From Gammaproteobacteria bacterium (lineage in GTDB: Bacteria > Pseudomonadota > Gammaproteobacteria > SZUA-140), in contig JALSIC010000043.1 of NCBI GenBank assembly GCA_026981935.1, positions 1-42,466 on the forward strand: a stretch of DNA of 42,466 nucleotides, written 5' to 3'. The position numbers and the translations under genes are program-made. How positions within the stretch are numbered: position 1 is the stretch's first letter; each line of letters starts with the position of its first letter. Shown here one piece after another: positions 9,277 through 17,318 of this stretch. A model generated the notes under the pieces. The model saw nothing but the letters and a program-made list of their open reading frames with translations. It was not told the DNA's origin and searched no databases.

Positions 9277-10638
9277 TCAAACCGCCAGGGCCCTGCGCAG
9301 GGCATCGACATAGGCATCCAGATCCTCGCCGGAGCGTGCCTCGGTGACGCAGACCAGCAGGGTATCCGCCAGCGCCGGATAATGGGGGGCGAGGGCAAGA
9401 CCGCCCAGCAGGCCGTCTTCGGCCATGGCCGCGAGCACTTTCTCGACGGGGCGCCCCTCGATGCGCAGCACGGTCTCGTGAAAAGCGGGCGCGGTAAAGT
9501 GCTGCGCCACGCCCGGCACGTCTGCCAGGCGATGCAGCAGTGCCCCCATCCCGTCATGACAGGCGGCGGCGGTACGGCGCAGGCCTTCTCCTCCCAGCAG
9601 TGCCATATAGATGGTCGCGGCGGTCACCATGAGGCCCTGGTTGGTGCAGATGTTGGAGGTGGCCTTGGAACGGCGGATGTGCTGCTCGCGGGCCTGCAGG
9701 GTGAGGCTGTAGCCGGTCCGGCCATCCAGATCGATGGTGCGCCCCACGATACGCCCGGGCATCTGGCGCATGTGAGCGCGCCGGCAGCACATGAAACCGA
9801 AATAGGGACCGCCCGAGGCCAGCGGGACGCCCAGGGGCTGGCCCTCGCCGCAGGCGATGTCGGCCCCCCGCGCCCCCCATTGCCCCGGCGGCTTGAGCAG
9901 GGCCATGGCCAGGGGATTGACCACGGCGATCACCAGCATCTTGTGCCGGTGGGCCCAGTCGGTGAGGGCATCGACCTGCTCCAGGCAGCCGAAGAAATTG
10001 GGCTGGGGAATCACCAGGGCGGCACACGGACCGGGATCACCGGGCAGGCTGTCGGGATCGAGACGCCCCTGTCCGGCATCAAAATCCAGGGAGACCAGCT
10101 CGATGCCCTGGTGGCGCACGATGGTCTGCACCACCTGGCGGTAACGCGGATGGACGCTGGCCGGCATGAGGATGCGCCGGCTCTTCGCCGCACGGTTGGC
10201 GCGCACCGCCATGAGCACGGCCTCGGCAAGCGCCGAGGCGCCGTCGTAGAGCGAGGCGTTGGAAACCTCCATGGCCATGAGCCGGGCCATCATGGTCTGA
10301 TATTCATAGAGCAGCTGCAGGGTGCCCTGACTGGCCTCGGCCTGGTAGGGCGTATAGGCGGTGTAGTATTCCCCGCGGGTGGTGATCTCCCAGACCGCCG
10401 CGGGGATGTGGTGCTCATAGGCGCCGGCCCCGAGGAAACACAGGGGCTGGCGGTCGGCGGCGGCGCGCGTCCGCATGAGGCGGGAGACGGCCTGCTCACC
10501 CAGCCCCGCCGGAATGGCCGAGAGATCGGCCCCGCGCAGCGTATGGGGAATCTCGTCGAACAGGGCCTCGATGTCCGGGGCACCGATGGCCGCAAGCATC
10601 TCCCGGACCTCGTCCTCGGTGTGGGGGATGAAGGGCAT
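9277..10638 (-). CDS. gcvPA: Glycine dehydrogenase (decarboxylating) subunit 1
   Basis: A 453-residue N-terminal half of the glycine cleavage P-protein, forming an alpha2beta2 enzyme with GcvPB. It starts [19 protein letters not shown], typical of the family, and contains the conserved stretches [22 protein letters not shown] and NICTNQGL. Its length matches the usual 440-450 residues. This subunit lacks the PLP lysine, which sits in GcvPB. The start codon is only 6 bp after the gcvH stop, consistent with one transcript gcvT-gcvH-gcvPA-gcvPB. Confidence 0.96.
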   Translation of the reverse strand: MPFIPHTEDEVREMLAAIGAPDIEALFDEIPHTLRGADLSAIPAGLGEQAVSRLMRTRAAADRQPLCFLGAGAYEHHIPAAVWEITTRGEYYTAYTPYQAEASQGTLQLLYEYQTMMARLMAMEVSNASLYDGASALAEAVLMAVRANRAAKSRRILMPASVHPRYRQVVQTIVRHQGIELVSLDFDAGQGRLDPDSLPGDPGPCAALVIPQPNFFGCLEQVDALTDWAHRHKMLVIAVVNPLAMALLKPPGQWGARGADIACGEGQPLGVPLASGGPYFGFMCCRRAHMRQMPGRIVGRTIDLDGRTGYSLTLQAREQHIRRSKATSNICTNQGLMVTAATIYMALLGGEGLRRTAAACHDGMGALLHRLADVPGVAQHFTAPAFHETVLRIEGRPVEKVLAAMAEDGLLGGLALAPHYPALADTLLVCVTEARSGEDLDAYVDALRRALAV

Positions 10639-10644
10639 GGGCAG

Positions 10645-11043
10645 CTATTCGGCCTCTTCCGATTCCACCATGGCGGCGTAGTCGTCGGCACCCATGAGTT
10701 CGCCCGGCTCGGCATCGTCGGCGAGCCTGACCTGCATGATCCAGCCATCGCCGTAGGGATCCTGGTTCACCAGTTCGGGGCTGTCGGCGAGACGCTCGTT
10801 GACGGCCACCACCTCCCCGTCCACGGGGCTGTAGACATCGGAGGCCGCCTTCACCGATTCCACCACGGCGCACTCCTGGCCTGCGTGGACTGCCGCGCCC
10901 ACCTCGGGCAGCTCAACGAAGACCATGTCCCCCAGCAGTTCCTGGGCATGATCGGTGATCCCCACCCTGACCGTGCCGTCGTGCAATTCCTCCACCCATT
11001 CATGGGTCTTGGCATACTTCAAACCGGATGGAATCTCGCTCAT
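10645..11043 (-). CDS. gcvH: Glycine cleavage system H protein
   Basis: A 132-residue lipoyl carrier protein that shuttles the aminomethyl intermediate between the P, T and L proteins. The lipoylation motif is VESVKAASD with Lys65 as the attachment site. The fold start ([12 protein letters not shown]) and the end of the hybrid motif (DGWIMQVRL) are also typical. The start has a modest upstream ribosome site (GGAG). It lies between gcvT and gcvPA; the 152-bp gap to gcvT holds a 10-bp tandem repeat. No gene for the L protein (lpd) is in the window. Confidence 0.97.
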   Translation of the reverse strand: MSEIPSGLKYAKTHEWVEELHDGTVRVGITDHAQELLGDMVFVELPEVGAAVHAGQECAVVESVKAASDVYSPVDGEVVAVNERLADSPELVNQDPYGDGWIMQVRLADDAEPGELMGADDYAAMVESEEAE

Positions 11044-11100
11044 CGTCTGTCTCCTGGTATGAACCGTGAGGTGTGAGATGTAAAGAACGCGGCTCCCCGT

Positions 11101-11130
11101 CTATCCGGATCTGCCCGGATCTGTCTGGAT
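11101..11130. repeat. 10-bp tandem repeat in the gcvT-gcvH gap
   Basis: Three head-to-tail copies of a 10-bp unit (CTATCCGGAT, CTGCCCGGAT, CTGTCTGGAT), slightly diverged. They lie inside the gcv operon between gcvT and gcvH. The surrounding gap also contains GTGAGGTGTGAG-like and CTCACACATCAC-like stretches that could pair as a loose stem. Confidence 0.85.
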
Positions 11131-11195
11131 CAGCTCAGGCGGCCGCCTACAGCTCACACATCACGCTTCACTGGGTGTCTTTCATTGTTCTGTAA

Positions 11196-12287
11196 TCAAA
11201 CCAGACGCTTGCCGTGACGCACGAAGGGCGGCCTGACCACCCGCGCGGGGACCGGCCGTCCGCGAATGGTCACGGTACAGTGGGAAAACGGCTCCCCCCT
11301 CACCCGGGCGAGGGCGATACCCTGCCTGAGGAAGGGCGAAAAGCTGCCGCTGGTAATCTCGCCCACCGTCTCGCCCGCAGCGCAAACCGCCTGCCCACCC
11401 CGGGGCACGCCCCGCCCTTCCAGCACCAGGCCCACCTGGCGGCGCAGCGCCGGGTCGCCCCGCCGTGCCGCCAGCGCAGAGCGGCCGATGAAATCCCGCG
11501 CTTCGCCCTCCGGACCCTGCCAGGCCACGGTCCAGCCCAGTCCCGCCTCCAGGGGCAGCACCTCCTCGTCCATGTCGGTACCGTACAGGGCCATTCCCGC
11601 CTCCAGGCGCAGGGTGTCACGCGCCCCCAGGCCCGCAGGGGCGACGCCGGCATTATACAATGCCCGCCAGAAATCGGGGGCGTCGTCGTCGGGCAGAAGG
11701 ATCTCGTAGCCGTCCTCCCCCGTGTAGCCGGTGCGGGCCACGAACAGGCCCTCGCGCGCCATGGCGTGAAAAGGCTTCAGCACCGCCGCGGCCCGGGCAT
11801 CCGCCGGCGCCAGGATCCCGTGGACCCGGTCCCGGGCGAGGGGGCCCTGCACGGCGATGAGGGCGTCGCCCTCGCGCGCCGTCACGTCGAGATCGAAACC
11901 TCGGGCCTGCTCACCGATCCAGGCCAGGTCCTTGTCACGGGTGGCTGCATTGACCACCATGCGGTAACGCCCTTCGCCCAGCCAGTAGACGATGAGATCG
12001 TCGATCACCCCGCCCCGCTCGTTGAGCATGCAGCTGTAGAGTGCCTGCCCAGGCTGCAGGCGGGCCACGTCGTTGGCCAGGAGGCGGCGCAGAAAATCCC
12101 GTGCCCCTGGACCTGCCAGATCCAGCACCGCCATGTGGGAGACGTCGAACATGCCCGCCGCTTCCCGTACCCGCATGTGTTCCTCGATCTGGGAACCATA
12201 GTGCAACGGCATGTCCCAGCCGGCAAAATCCACCATCTTCGCCCCCGCCTCGCGGTGCAGCGCATACAATGCCGTCTGTCTGCTCAT
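11196..12287 (-). CDS. gcvT: Aminomethyltransferase (glycine cleavage T protein)
   Basis: A 363-residue tetrahydrofolate-dependent enzyme that releases ammonia from the GcvH-bound aminomethyl group and forms 5,10-methylene-THF. It starts MSRQTALYALHREAGAKMVDFAGWDMPLHYG and continues with MFDVSHMAVLDL, both family hallmarks. The C-terminal part includes GLGARDTLRLEAGMALYG. The reading frame is open far upstream, but the ATG at 12287 has a strong GGAGAGAAGG ribosome site and matches the family start. It is the first gene of the gcv operon, with a recognisable promoter just upstream. The one-carbon unit it makes can feed thyA (19558), whose dihydrofolate product is recycled by folA (20699). Confidence 0.96.
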   Translation of the reverse strand: MSRQTALYALHREAGAKMVDFAGWDMPLHYGSQIEEHMRVREAAGMFDVSHMAVLDLAGPGARDFLRRLLANDVARLQPGQALYSCMLNERGGVIDDLIVYWLGEGRYRMVVNAATRDKDLAWIGEQARGFDLDVTAREGDALIAVQGPLARDRVHGILAPADARAAAVLKPFHAMAREGLFVARTGYTGEDGYEILLPDDDAPDFWRALYNAGVAPAGLGARDTLRLEAGMALYGTDMDEEVLPLEAGLGWTVAWQGPEGEARDFIGRSALAARRGDPALRRQVGLVLEGRGVPRGGQAVCAAGETVGEITSGSFSPFLRQGIALARVRGEPFSHCTVTIRGRPVPARVVRPPFVRHGKRLV

Positions 12288-12321
12288 GCCTTCTCTCCGC
12301 CTTTGTGCCGATGGAGCGCCC

Positions 12322-12350
12322 ACTATACCGCCGGCCCTGCGCAAAACCAA
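12322..12350 (-). promoter_or_regulatory. Probable sigma-70 promoter of the gcv operon
   Basis: On the minus strand, a TTGGTT -35 (12345-12350), a 17-bp spacer and a TATAGT -10 (12322-12327) lie about 35 bp upstream of the gcvT start. The -10 is 5 of 6 to consensus and the -35 is weak, so an activator may help. No glycine-riboswitch-like tandem aptamer was seen between this promoter and gcvT; the leader would be only about 27 nt. Confidence 0.6.
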
Positions 12351-12426
12351 GCGCGACCAGATTTCGCGTATTCCATAACCATTTGTTTTATATGGTGTTT
12401 GTCCGGCGGGCTGGTCTTGCAGCAGC

Positions 12427-12948
12427 TCAATCCGCGGGGCTGGCATCTGCCTCGTCTTCGTCCTCCACGGGCTCCACGATGAGCAGGTTGCGATGAATGC
12501 CGTCCATGCCCACGATCTCGACCTGCCGTCCCGCGGGCGTGTCCTCGCCGCGGATGCGCCAGGTGTGGCCGTCGAGCTCCACTTCCCCGAAGCCATTGAC
12601 GATGGGCTTCTGCAACACCACCACGCGCCCCACGTAGCGTCCCACCTCGTAGGGAGAGAGGATGCGCTCGTCCGGTGCCACCTGCGAGGAGGCGCCTTCC
12701 TTGTCGCCGGGATCTGCCTCGTCCGCGGGTTCGGGGGCAAACCACTGGGCAATGGCGATGCAGGCGCCTATCACCAAACCGAAAAGAAGCAACTGATTGG
12801 TAAGGGAGAATTCAGGTTGAAACCAGAGAATGGTGCCGATGAGGGCGCTGCCCAGGGTCATCCACAACAACAACCGGCCGCGCACCACGGCCGCAAAGAC
12901 CACGAACAGCAGGGACAACACCCACCAGTGCCAAGCTTCCAGCGTCAT
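12427..12948 (-). CDS. NfeD-family inner-membrane protein
   Basis: About 173 residues. Two hydrophobic stretches (about residues 5-45 and 50-68, probably three to four helices) are followed by a charged linker and a C-terminal OB-fold-like domain (YVGRVVVLQKPIVNGFGEVELDGHTWRIRGED) with the NfeD signature of a beta-barrel ending in IVEPVE. NfeD proteins usually work beside a stomatin/slipin-type partner at the membrane, but none is adjacent here. An upstream in-frame TTG (12960) exists. The ATG at 12948 has a GGGGA ribosome site 5 nt away and is preferred. It precedes the gcvT promoter on the same strand. Confidence 0.85.
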   Translation of the reverse strand: MTLEAWHWWVLSLLFVVFAAVVRGRLLLWMTLGSALIGTILWFQPEFSLTNQLLLFGLVIGACIAIAQWFAPEPADEADPGDKEGASSQVAPDERILSPYEVGRYVGRVVVLQKPIVNGFGEVELDGHTWRIRGEDTPAGRQVEIVGMDGIHRNLLIVEPVEDEDEADASPAD

Positions 12949-13092
12949 CGTTTTCCCCAACAGAAAAGGCGTGTATGCGAAATGGAACCCAAATTATAGG
13001 CAGGGATGGCCGCTTCGTCATTTCGGCACGGCCGAAGCCTGGGGCGGGCTTTGACTGAGGGTTTGGCTGGCAAAATGCCGCGGGCAGCTTCC

Positions 13093-14661
13093 TCAGCGAC
13101 CCGCCTCTCCGCGCATGATGATCCACATGGCGGGGAGGGATCCCAGCAGCAGCAGCAGTGCGGCGGGCGCCGCCAGTTCCAGCATCTCCTCGCTGGCCTC
13201 GATCCAGATGCGCACCGGCAGGGTGTCGAAACCCACGGGTCGCAGGATGAGCGTGGCCGGCAGCTCCTTCATCACGTCGATGAATACCAGGACCCAGGCA
13301 CTGATCATGCCGCCCCGGATCAGGGGCAGCACCACCCGCCACAGGTTCTCCAGGGGAGAAGCGCCCAGCAGGCGCCCGGCGCTCTCCACCGAGGGCGTGA
13401 GCTGCTGGAGGGCCGCTTCCTGGGACTGCACCGCGAGCGGCAGAAAACGCACCACCAGTGCCAGCAGCAGGGCCAGGAGTCCGCCGTAGAGCAGGGGGAG
13501 CTGGGTGAGGATGAACACCAGCGCGCCCAGCGCCACCACCGGCCCCGGAAGCACAAAGCCGATGCTGGAGAGCTGCAGATAGACGGCACTGAGCCAGGAA
13601 CGGGCGCGGTTGTAGTAATAGCCGATGGGCAGGGCAGCGAACACCGCCACCGTGGCGGCGACGAAGGCCACCAGCAGGGAGTTGCCCAGATAGCCCCAGA
13701 ATTCCATGCCGATGGCCTGTTGTTGCCAGGCCGCCCAGCTCCACGACAGCATCCAGAGGAGCGGCAGTACGAAGGCCAGCAGGCCGATGAGACCCAGCCA
13801 GCCCCAAATGAGAAACAGCTCGGACCGGCTCGCAGGCCTGTGCGGGAGCCTCTTCACGCGGTTGCCGAAGTAGTAACGCTGGCGGCTGCGGAAGAAGCGT
13901 TCCAGTACCAGGAAGCTCAGCGCCAGGAACACAAGCACCAGGCTCAGCCCCGCCGCGCCGTTGTAGTCGAAGCGCCCCGTCATCTGCAGGTAGATGCTGA
14001 GGGTGAATGTCTGGTAGCGCAGCATGCTCACCGCCCCGAAATCCGACAGCACATGCAGGGTCACCACCGCCAGGCCCGCCACCACGGCGGGGCGGATGAG
14101 GGGCAGGGTGATGCGCCAGAACACCTCACGGGAGGAGGCACCCTGCAGGCGGGCCGCCTCCTCCAGGTGGGGATTGCCCCGCCTCATGGCGGCGTAGGAC
14201 ATGAGAAAGACGTAGGAAAAGCCCGACAGGGACAGTACCAGGGCCACGCCGAAGACGTTGTAGAGATCCGGCGGCGAGCTCCCGTCACCCCAGATGGCCT
14301 GCCACAGGCGGCCCAGCCACCCCGAAGGCTCCAGCAGCGAGGTATAGATATAGGCAAGGACATAAGTGGGAATGGTGAGGGGCAGCACCATCAGCCACAG
14401 GGCGACGCGTCGCCCGGGAAAACTGCGGCGGGCGATGAGCCAGGCAGCGGAAACCCCCAGCAGCAGACAGCCCAGACCCACCAGCACCACCAGCGTCAGC
14501 GTGTTGCCCAGCAGCACCGGCAAGCGGCTGTGCCAGAGTCCCTGCCACTGGGCGGGAGAAAGCTGGAGACTGGCGTGGATCACATAAAGCAAGGGGATGG
14601 CCGCAAGCAGGACGACCACCCCCGTGACATAGGGCAGGATATTGTCTTTGCGAAAGACCAT
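13093..14661 (-). CDS. Ferric iron ABC transporter permease (FbpB-like)
   Basis: A 522-residue inner-membrane permease made of two homologous halves of about six helices each, the layout of FbpB/SfuB/ThiP-type iron and thiamine importers. Each half has a binding-protein-dependent transport (EAA-type) loop: LEEAARLQGASSREVFWRITLPLIRPA in the first and VESAGRLLGASPLENLWRVVLPLIRGG in the second. It lies 5 bp downstream of the iron-binding protein gene, so the two are surely co-transcribed and share the upstream Fur box. The matching ATPase gene (fbpC-like) is not next to it; downstream is the unrelated NfeD gene. The ATPase may be encoded elsewhere. Confidence 0.92.
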   Translation of the reverse strand: MVFRKDNILPYVTGVVVLLAAIPLLYVIHASLQLSPAQWQGLWHSRLPVLLGNTLTLVVLVGLGCLLLGVSAAWLIARRSFPGRRVALWLMVLPLTIPTYVLAYIYTSLLEPSGWLGRLWQAIWGDGSSPPDLYNVFGVALVLSLSGFSYVFLMSYAAMRRGNPHLEEAARLQGASSREVFWRITLPLIRPAVVAGLAVVTLHVLSDFGAVSMLRYQTFTLSIYLQMTGRFDYNGAAGLSLVLVFLALSFLVLERFFRSRQRYYFGNRVKRLPHRPASRSELFLIWGWLGLIGLLAFVLPLLWMLSWSWAAWQQQAIGMEFWGYLGNSLLVAFVAATVAVFAALPIGYYYNRARSWLSAVYLQLSSIGFVLPGPVVALGALVFILTQLPLLYGGLLALLLALVVRFLPLAVQSQEAALQQLTPSVESAGRLLGASPLENLWRVVLPLIRGGMISAWVLVFIDVMKELPATLILRPVGFDTLPVRIWIEASEEMLELAAPAALLLLLGSLPAMWIIMRGEAGR

Positions 14662-14666
14662 GCGCC

Positions 14667-15701
14667 TTACGGCATGCCCACGGACTCCAGGAGATCAATG
14701 GTGGCGTCCCGCTGGCGGGCCAGCTCCGCCATGGGCACGTCGGCCACCTTGTAACTGCTGACAGGGGGAATGGCGGGGTCCGCTGGCACGCCGGGGCGGG
14801 TGGGATACTCGCGGTTCACCTTGGCAAAGATTTCCTGGCCCGCCTCGGAGACCAGGAAGGCCACCAGCCTGCGGGCCTGGGCCTGACGCTTGCTGTACTT
14901 GCTCACCGCGATGCCCGCCACGTTCCAGGCCACGCCCATGCCTTCAGGCCCCTGATCCGGCAACAAGATGCGAATGGGCGCATCGGGGTGCCTGGCCAGG
15001 TGACGATAGATGTAATAGTGGTTCACCAGACCGATGTCCTTCTTGCCCGCGGCCACAGCCGCGACGATCTTGCTGTGCTTGTTGAAGACCTGACCGTCCA
15101 CATTGTCGCGCATGCCCTCCAGCCAGCGCCGGGTACGTTCCTTGCCGGCCTTGAGCATGTACACCGTGGCGCCTGCGATAAAGCTCTCGTTGCCGCTGTG
15201 GGTGATTCCCAGGCGCCCTTCGAGGCGCGGGTCCGCCAGATCGAAGACGGACTTGACGAAACCGGTGCGCTGCTGGCCGGTGTTCACCACCAGCACCCGG
15301 GCACGGGCCGACAGTCCCACCCAGGTGTTGTCGGGGGCGCGGAGCTTGGAATCGATGACTTTCACCAGATCCTCGGGCAAGGGAGCGAACAATCCCAGCT
15401 CGCTGCCAAGCTGGAGATTGCCGGCATCGTTGCTGATATAGAGATCGGCCTGGGTGCGTGCGCCTTCGACGCGCAGCTTGTTGAGCAGCGCGGTGGACTT
15501 GGCACTGTGGAGCTTGACTTCGATCCCGGTCTTTTCGGTAAAGGCCGCCATCACCGGCTTGACGAACTTGTCACTGCGCCCGGAATAGATGATCAGGGCA
15601 TCGTCGTCTGCCAGGGCGGGCAGGGTCCATGGCGACACCAGCATGGACAACAGTACCGGCCAGAGGGCCACGGACACCATTCTTTTCAAACCACGGATCA
15701 T
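14667..15701 (-). CDS. Periplasmic ferric-iron-binding protein (FbpA/IdiA-like)
   Basis: A 344-residue solute-binding protein that captures Fe(III) in the periplasm and delivers it to the ABC permease encoded just downstream. A signal peptide of about 31 residues ends in ALA. The mature protein starts with LIIYSGRSDKFVKPVMAAF, typical of FbpA. The di-tyrosine iron-ligand region is seen in GLVNHYYIYRHLARHPD, as in FbpA/FutA proteins. The ATG at 15701 has a strong GGAGGCGAT ribosome site. A Fur box overlapping a sigma-70 promoter 55-80 bp upstream supports an iron-starvation role. Confidence 0.93.
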   Translation of the reverse strand: MIRGLKRMVSVALWPVLLSMLVSPWTLPALADDDALIIYSGRSDKFVKPVMAAFTEKTGIEVKLHSAKSTALLNKLRVEGARTQADLYISNDAGNLQLGSELGLFAPLPEDLVKVIDSKLRAPDNTWVGLSARARVLVVNTGQQRTGFVKSVFDLADPRLEGRLGITHSGNESFIAGATVYMLKAGKERTRRWLEGMRDNVDGQVFNKHSKIVAAVAAGKKDIGLVNHYYIYRHLARHPDAPIRILLPDQGPEGMGVAWNVAGIAVSKYSKRQAQARRLVAFLVSEAGQEIFAKVNREYPTRPGVPADPAIPPVSSYKVADVPMAELARQRDATIDLLESVGMP

Positions 15702-15754
15702 ATCGCCTCCTTCATGTGTTCGAAAAAGTCGCAGTTCGGCAATGGGATTTATGA

Positions 15755-15783
15755 ATGATAATTATTCTCATTATAAACCGCAA
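15755..15783 (-). promoter_or_regulatory. Iron-uptake promoter
   Basis: Minus-strand TTGCGG (-35, 15778-15783), a 17-bp spacer and TATCAT (-10, 15755-15760; 5 of 6 to consensus). The Fur box at 15756-15770 covers the -10 and much of the spacer, so iron-loaded Fur would block RNA polymerase. The leader to the start codon at 15701 is about 45 nt. Confidence 0.7.
15756..15770. promoter_or_regulatory. Fur box
   Basis: TGATAATTATTCTCA on the plus strand is the 7-1-7 Fur inverted repeat (TGATAATnATTATCA) with a single mismatch. It lies directly over the promoter of the iron-binding protein gene. This is the clearest regulatory site in the left half of the window. Confidence 0.9.
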
Positions 15784-15811
15784 CTTTTTCTTTCCTTTCA
15801 GGGCCAATAAT

Positions 15812-15841
15812 GAAAAAGGGGCGCATGCCCTGCGCCCCTTT
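15812..15841 (-). terminator. Intrinsic terminator of fbp
   Basis: A perfect 11-bp stem (15815-15825 with 15831-15841, arms AAAGGGGCGCA / TGCGCCCCTTT) with a 5-nt loop. On the minus strand it runs straight into TTTTTCA. It starts 38 bp after the fbp stop codon, so it ends fbp before the iron operon promoter region. Confidence 0.85.
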
Positions 15842-15878
15842 ACGAAATGACCTGGACGAAATGGATGGAGCCGCCGGC

Positions 15879-16886
15879 CTACCCCGCCTCCTGATGATAG
15901 TGCACCAGCCGCTCCACTTCCTCGCGGGAGCCGAGGATCACCGGTACCCGCTGGTGCAGCTCACGGGGCTGGATTTCCATGATGCGCTCCCGGCCCGTGG
16001 AACTGAGGCCTCCTGCCTGCTCCACGATGAAGGACATGGGGTTGGCCTCGTACATGAGGCGCAGGCGGCCTTCCTTGCTGGGATCCTTGTTGTCCTTGGG
16101 ATACATGAAGATGCCACCGCGGGTGAGGATGCGGTGCACCTCGGCCACCATGGAGGCCACCCAGCGCATGTTGAAATTCTCGCCACGGGGACCGTCTGCG
16201 CCCGCCAGCAGCTCGTCGATGTAGCGCTTCACGGGCGCCTCCCAGAAACGGCTGTTGGAGGCATTGATGGCGAACTCCCGGGTCTTGGGCGGAATCTGCA
16301 TGTTGGGATGGGTGAGAATGAACTCACCCACGCTCTGGTCCAGGGTGAAGCCGTTGACACCCTGACCGGTGGTCATCACCATCATGGTGGAGGGGCCGTA
16401 GAGGGCGTAACCTGCGCACACCTGCCGGGTGCCGGGCTGGAGGAAGTCCTTTTCCGTGGGACGGTCTACGCCCTCCGGACAACGCAAGACCGAGAATATG
16501 GTCCCCACGGAGATGTTGACATCGATGTTGGAAGAGCCGTCCAGGGGATCGAACACCAGCAGGTACTTGCCGCGGGGATAGCGCTCGGGGATGGGATAGA
16601 CTTCTTCCATCTCTTCGGAGGCCATGCCGGCGAGGTGGCCGCCCCATTCGTTGGCCTTGATCATCATGTCGTTGGAAATCACGTCCAGTTTCTTCTGGGT
16701 CTCACCCTGCACGTTCTCGCTGCCGGCACTGCCCAGCACGCCCACCAGGGCGCCCTTGTTGACCGCGGCCGAGATGCTCTTGCAGGCGGTGAAAGTGTCG
16801 TTGAGCACCGAAGTAAAATCACCGGAGGCGCCGATCTTGCGCTGTTCCTCGATGATGAACTGGGTAATGGTCTGACCTATGGGCAT
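15879..16886 (-). CDS. fbp: Fructose-1,6-bisphosphatase class 1
   Basis: A 335-residue metal-dependent phosphatase that makes fructose 6-phosphate from fructose 1,6-bisphosphate in gluconeogenesis or, in autotrophs, the Calvin cycle. It has the class 1 metal-binding signature [11 protein letters not shown] and the motif YVPKDN-like MYPKDNKDP near the C-terminus, and normal length. The ATG at 16886 ([15 protein letters not shown]) is chosen over an upstream in-frame start because it matches the family. Transcription probably starts about 170 nt upstream at a strong promoter with a palindrome in its spacer, giving a leader with a long hairpin. No Calvin cycle genes are in the window, so autotrophy is not shown. 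Confidence 0.96.
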   Translation of the reverse strand: MPIGQTITQFIIEEQRKIGASGDFTSVLNDTFTACKSISAAVNKGALVGVLGSAGSENVQGETQKKLDVISNDMMIKANEWGGHLAGMASEEMEEVYPIPERYPRGKYLLVFDPLDGSSNIDVNISVGTIFSVLRCPEGVDRPTEKDFLQPGTRQVCAGYALYGPSTMMVMTTGQGVNGFTLDQSVGEFILTHPNMQIPPKTREFAINASNSRFWEAPVKRYIDELLAGADGPRGENFNMRWVASMVAEVHRILTRGGIFMYPKDNKDPSKEGRLRLMYEANPMSFIVEQAGGLSSTGRERIMEIQPRELHQRVPVILGSREEVERLVHYHQEAG

Positions 16887-16954
16887 GGCTTGTTTCCTCT
16901 CGTTGAGTTTCGAAATCCGGCATACGTCGGCAGAGCGCACTGTTTGCCAAACGC

Positions 16955-16990
16955 AAGAGGCAAGGACCGGCGCACCGGCCCTTGCCTCTT
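16955..16990. repeat. Long hairpin in the fbp leader
   Basis: Arms AAGAGGCAAGGACCGG (16955-16970) and CCGGCCCTTGCCTCTT (16975-16990) pair over 16 bp with one mismatch and a 4-nt loop. It sits between two divergent genes, so a terminator role is not expected, and neither side has a T-run. It lies about 70 nt upstream of the fbp start codon within the predicted mRNA leader. Confidence 0.9.
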
Positions 16991-17065
16991 ACGCCTCCCC
17001 CTTGCCGCGTTCCTGCTCCCCAATCGTGCACACCCCCAGAGGGACTGCGGCCCGAAGGACCGGGT

Positions 17066-17094
17066 ATTATCCTCTTTATCGGGCCCGATTTCAA
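17066..17094 (-). promoter_or_regulatory. Probable fbp promoter with palindromic spacer
   Basis: Minus-strand TTGAAA (-35, 17089-17094, 5 of 6), a 17-bp spacer and GATAAT (-10, 17066-17071, 5 of 6). The spacer contains the perfect 12-bp palindrome ATCGGGCCCGAT (17078-17089), a candidate repressor-binding site. Confidence 0.75.
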
Positions 17095-17318
17095 AACAGC
17101 CCTGTCAGGAATCGGGAAGGCGGGGAACCAAGTCCACCGGCCGCGGTCCTATGAATGAGAGAGGAGGGTGCAGGCTGGATTTGCACACCACATTGATTGC
17201 ACAATAATGAAGGCAGCAGCGAAGCTGGGCTCCCGCGTGGCAGTCGGGCATTTCAGTGAAGGGGATGTGCATTCTCAGCAAGATGCTGCTCATGCCATGA
17301 CAGCGAAAGGGAATTGTG

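Larger units (their letters stand above)
16887..17318. other. Divergent intergenic region between fbp and the RlmI-like gene
   Basis: A 432-bp gene-free stretch. It contains a 16-bp-arm hairpin in the fbp leader (16955-16990), the fbp promoter (17066-17094) with a 12-bp palindrome in its spacer, and a second inverted repeat (GGCCCGA 17049-17055 / TCGGGCC 17079-17085). From 17100 to 17300 I see no convincing gene or site apart from a possible unplaced promoter for the rightward gene. Confidence 0.7.

Noticed and set aside
7687-11076. A plus-strand open frame of 1129 codons opposite gcvPB, gcvPA and gcvH
   Set aside because: It is the antisense shadow of three well-conserved genes in GC-rich DNA; its translation is His/Gly/Gln-rich without any domain, and no start signal is seen.
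12288-12426. Glycine riboswitch upstream of gcvT
   Set aside because: The predicted leader is about 27 nt and no tandem aptamer-like sequence is visible.
16955-16990. Intrinsic terminator in the fbp upstream region
   Set aside because: The flanking genes are divergent and neither side of the stem has a T-run, so it is listed as a hairpin only.
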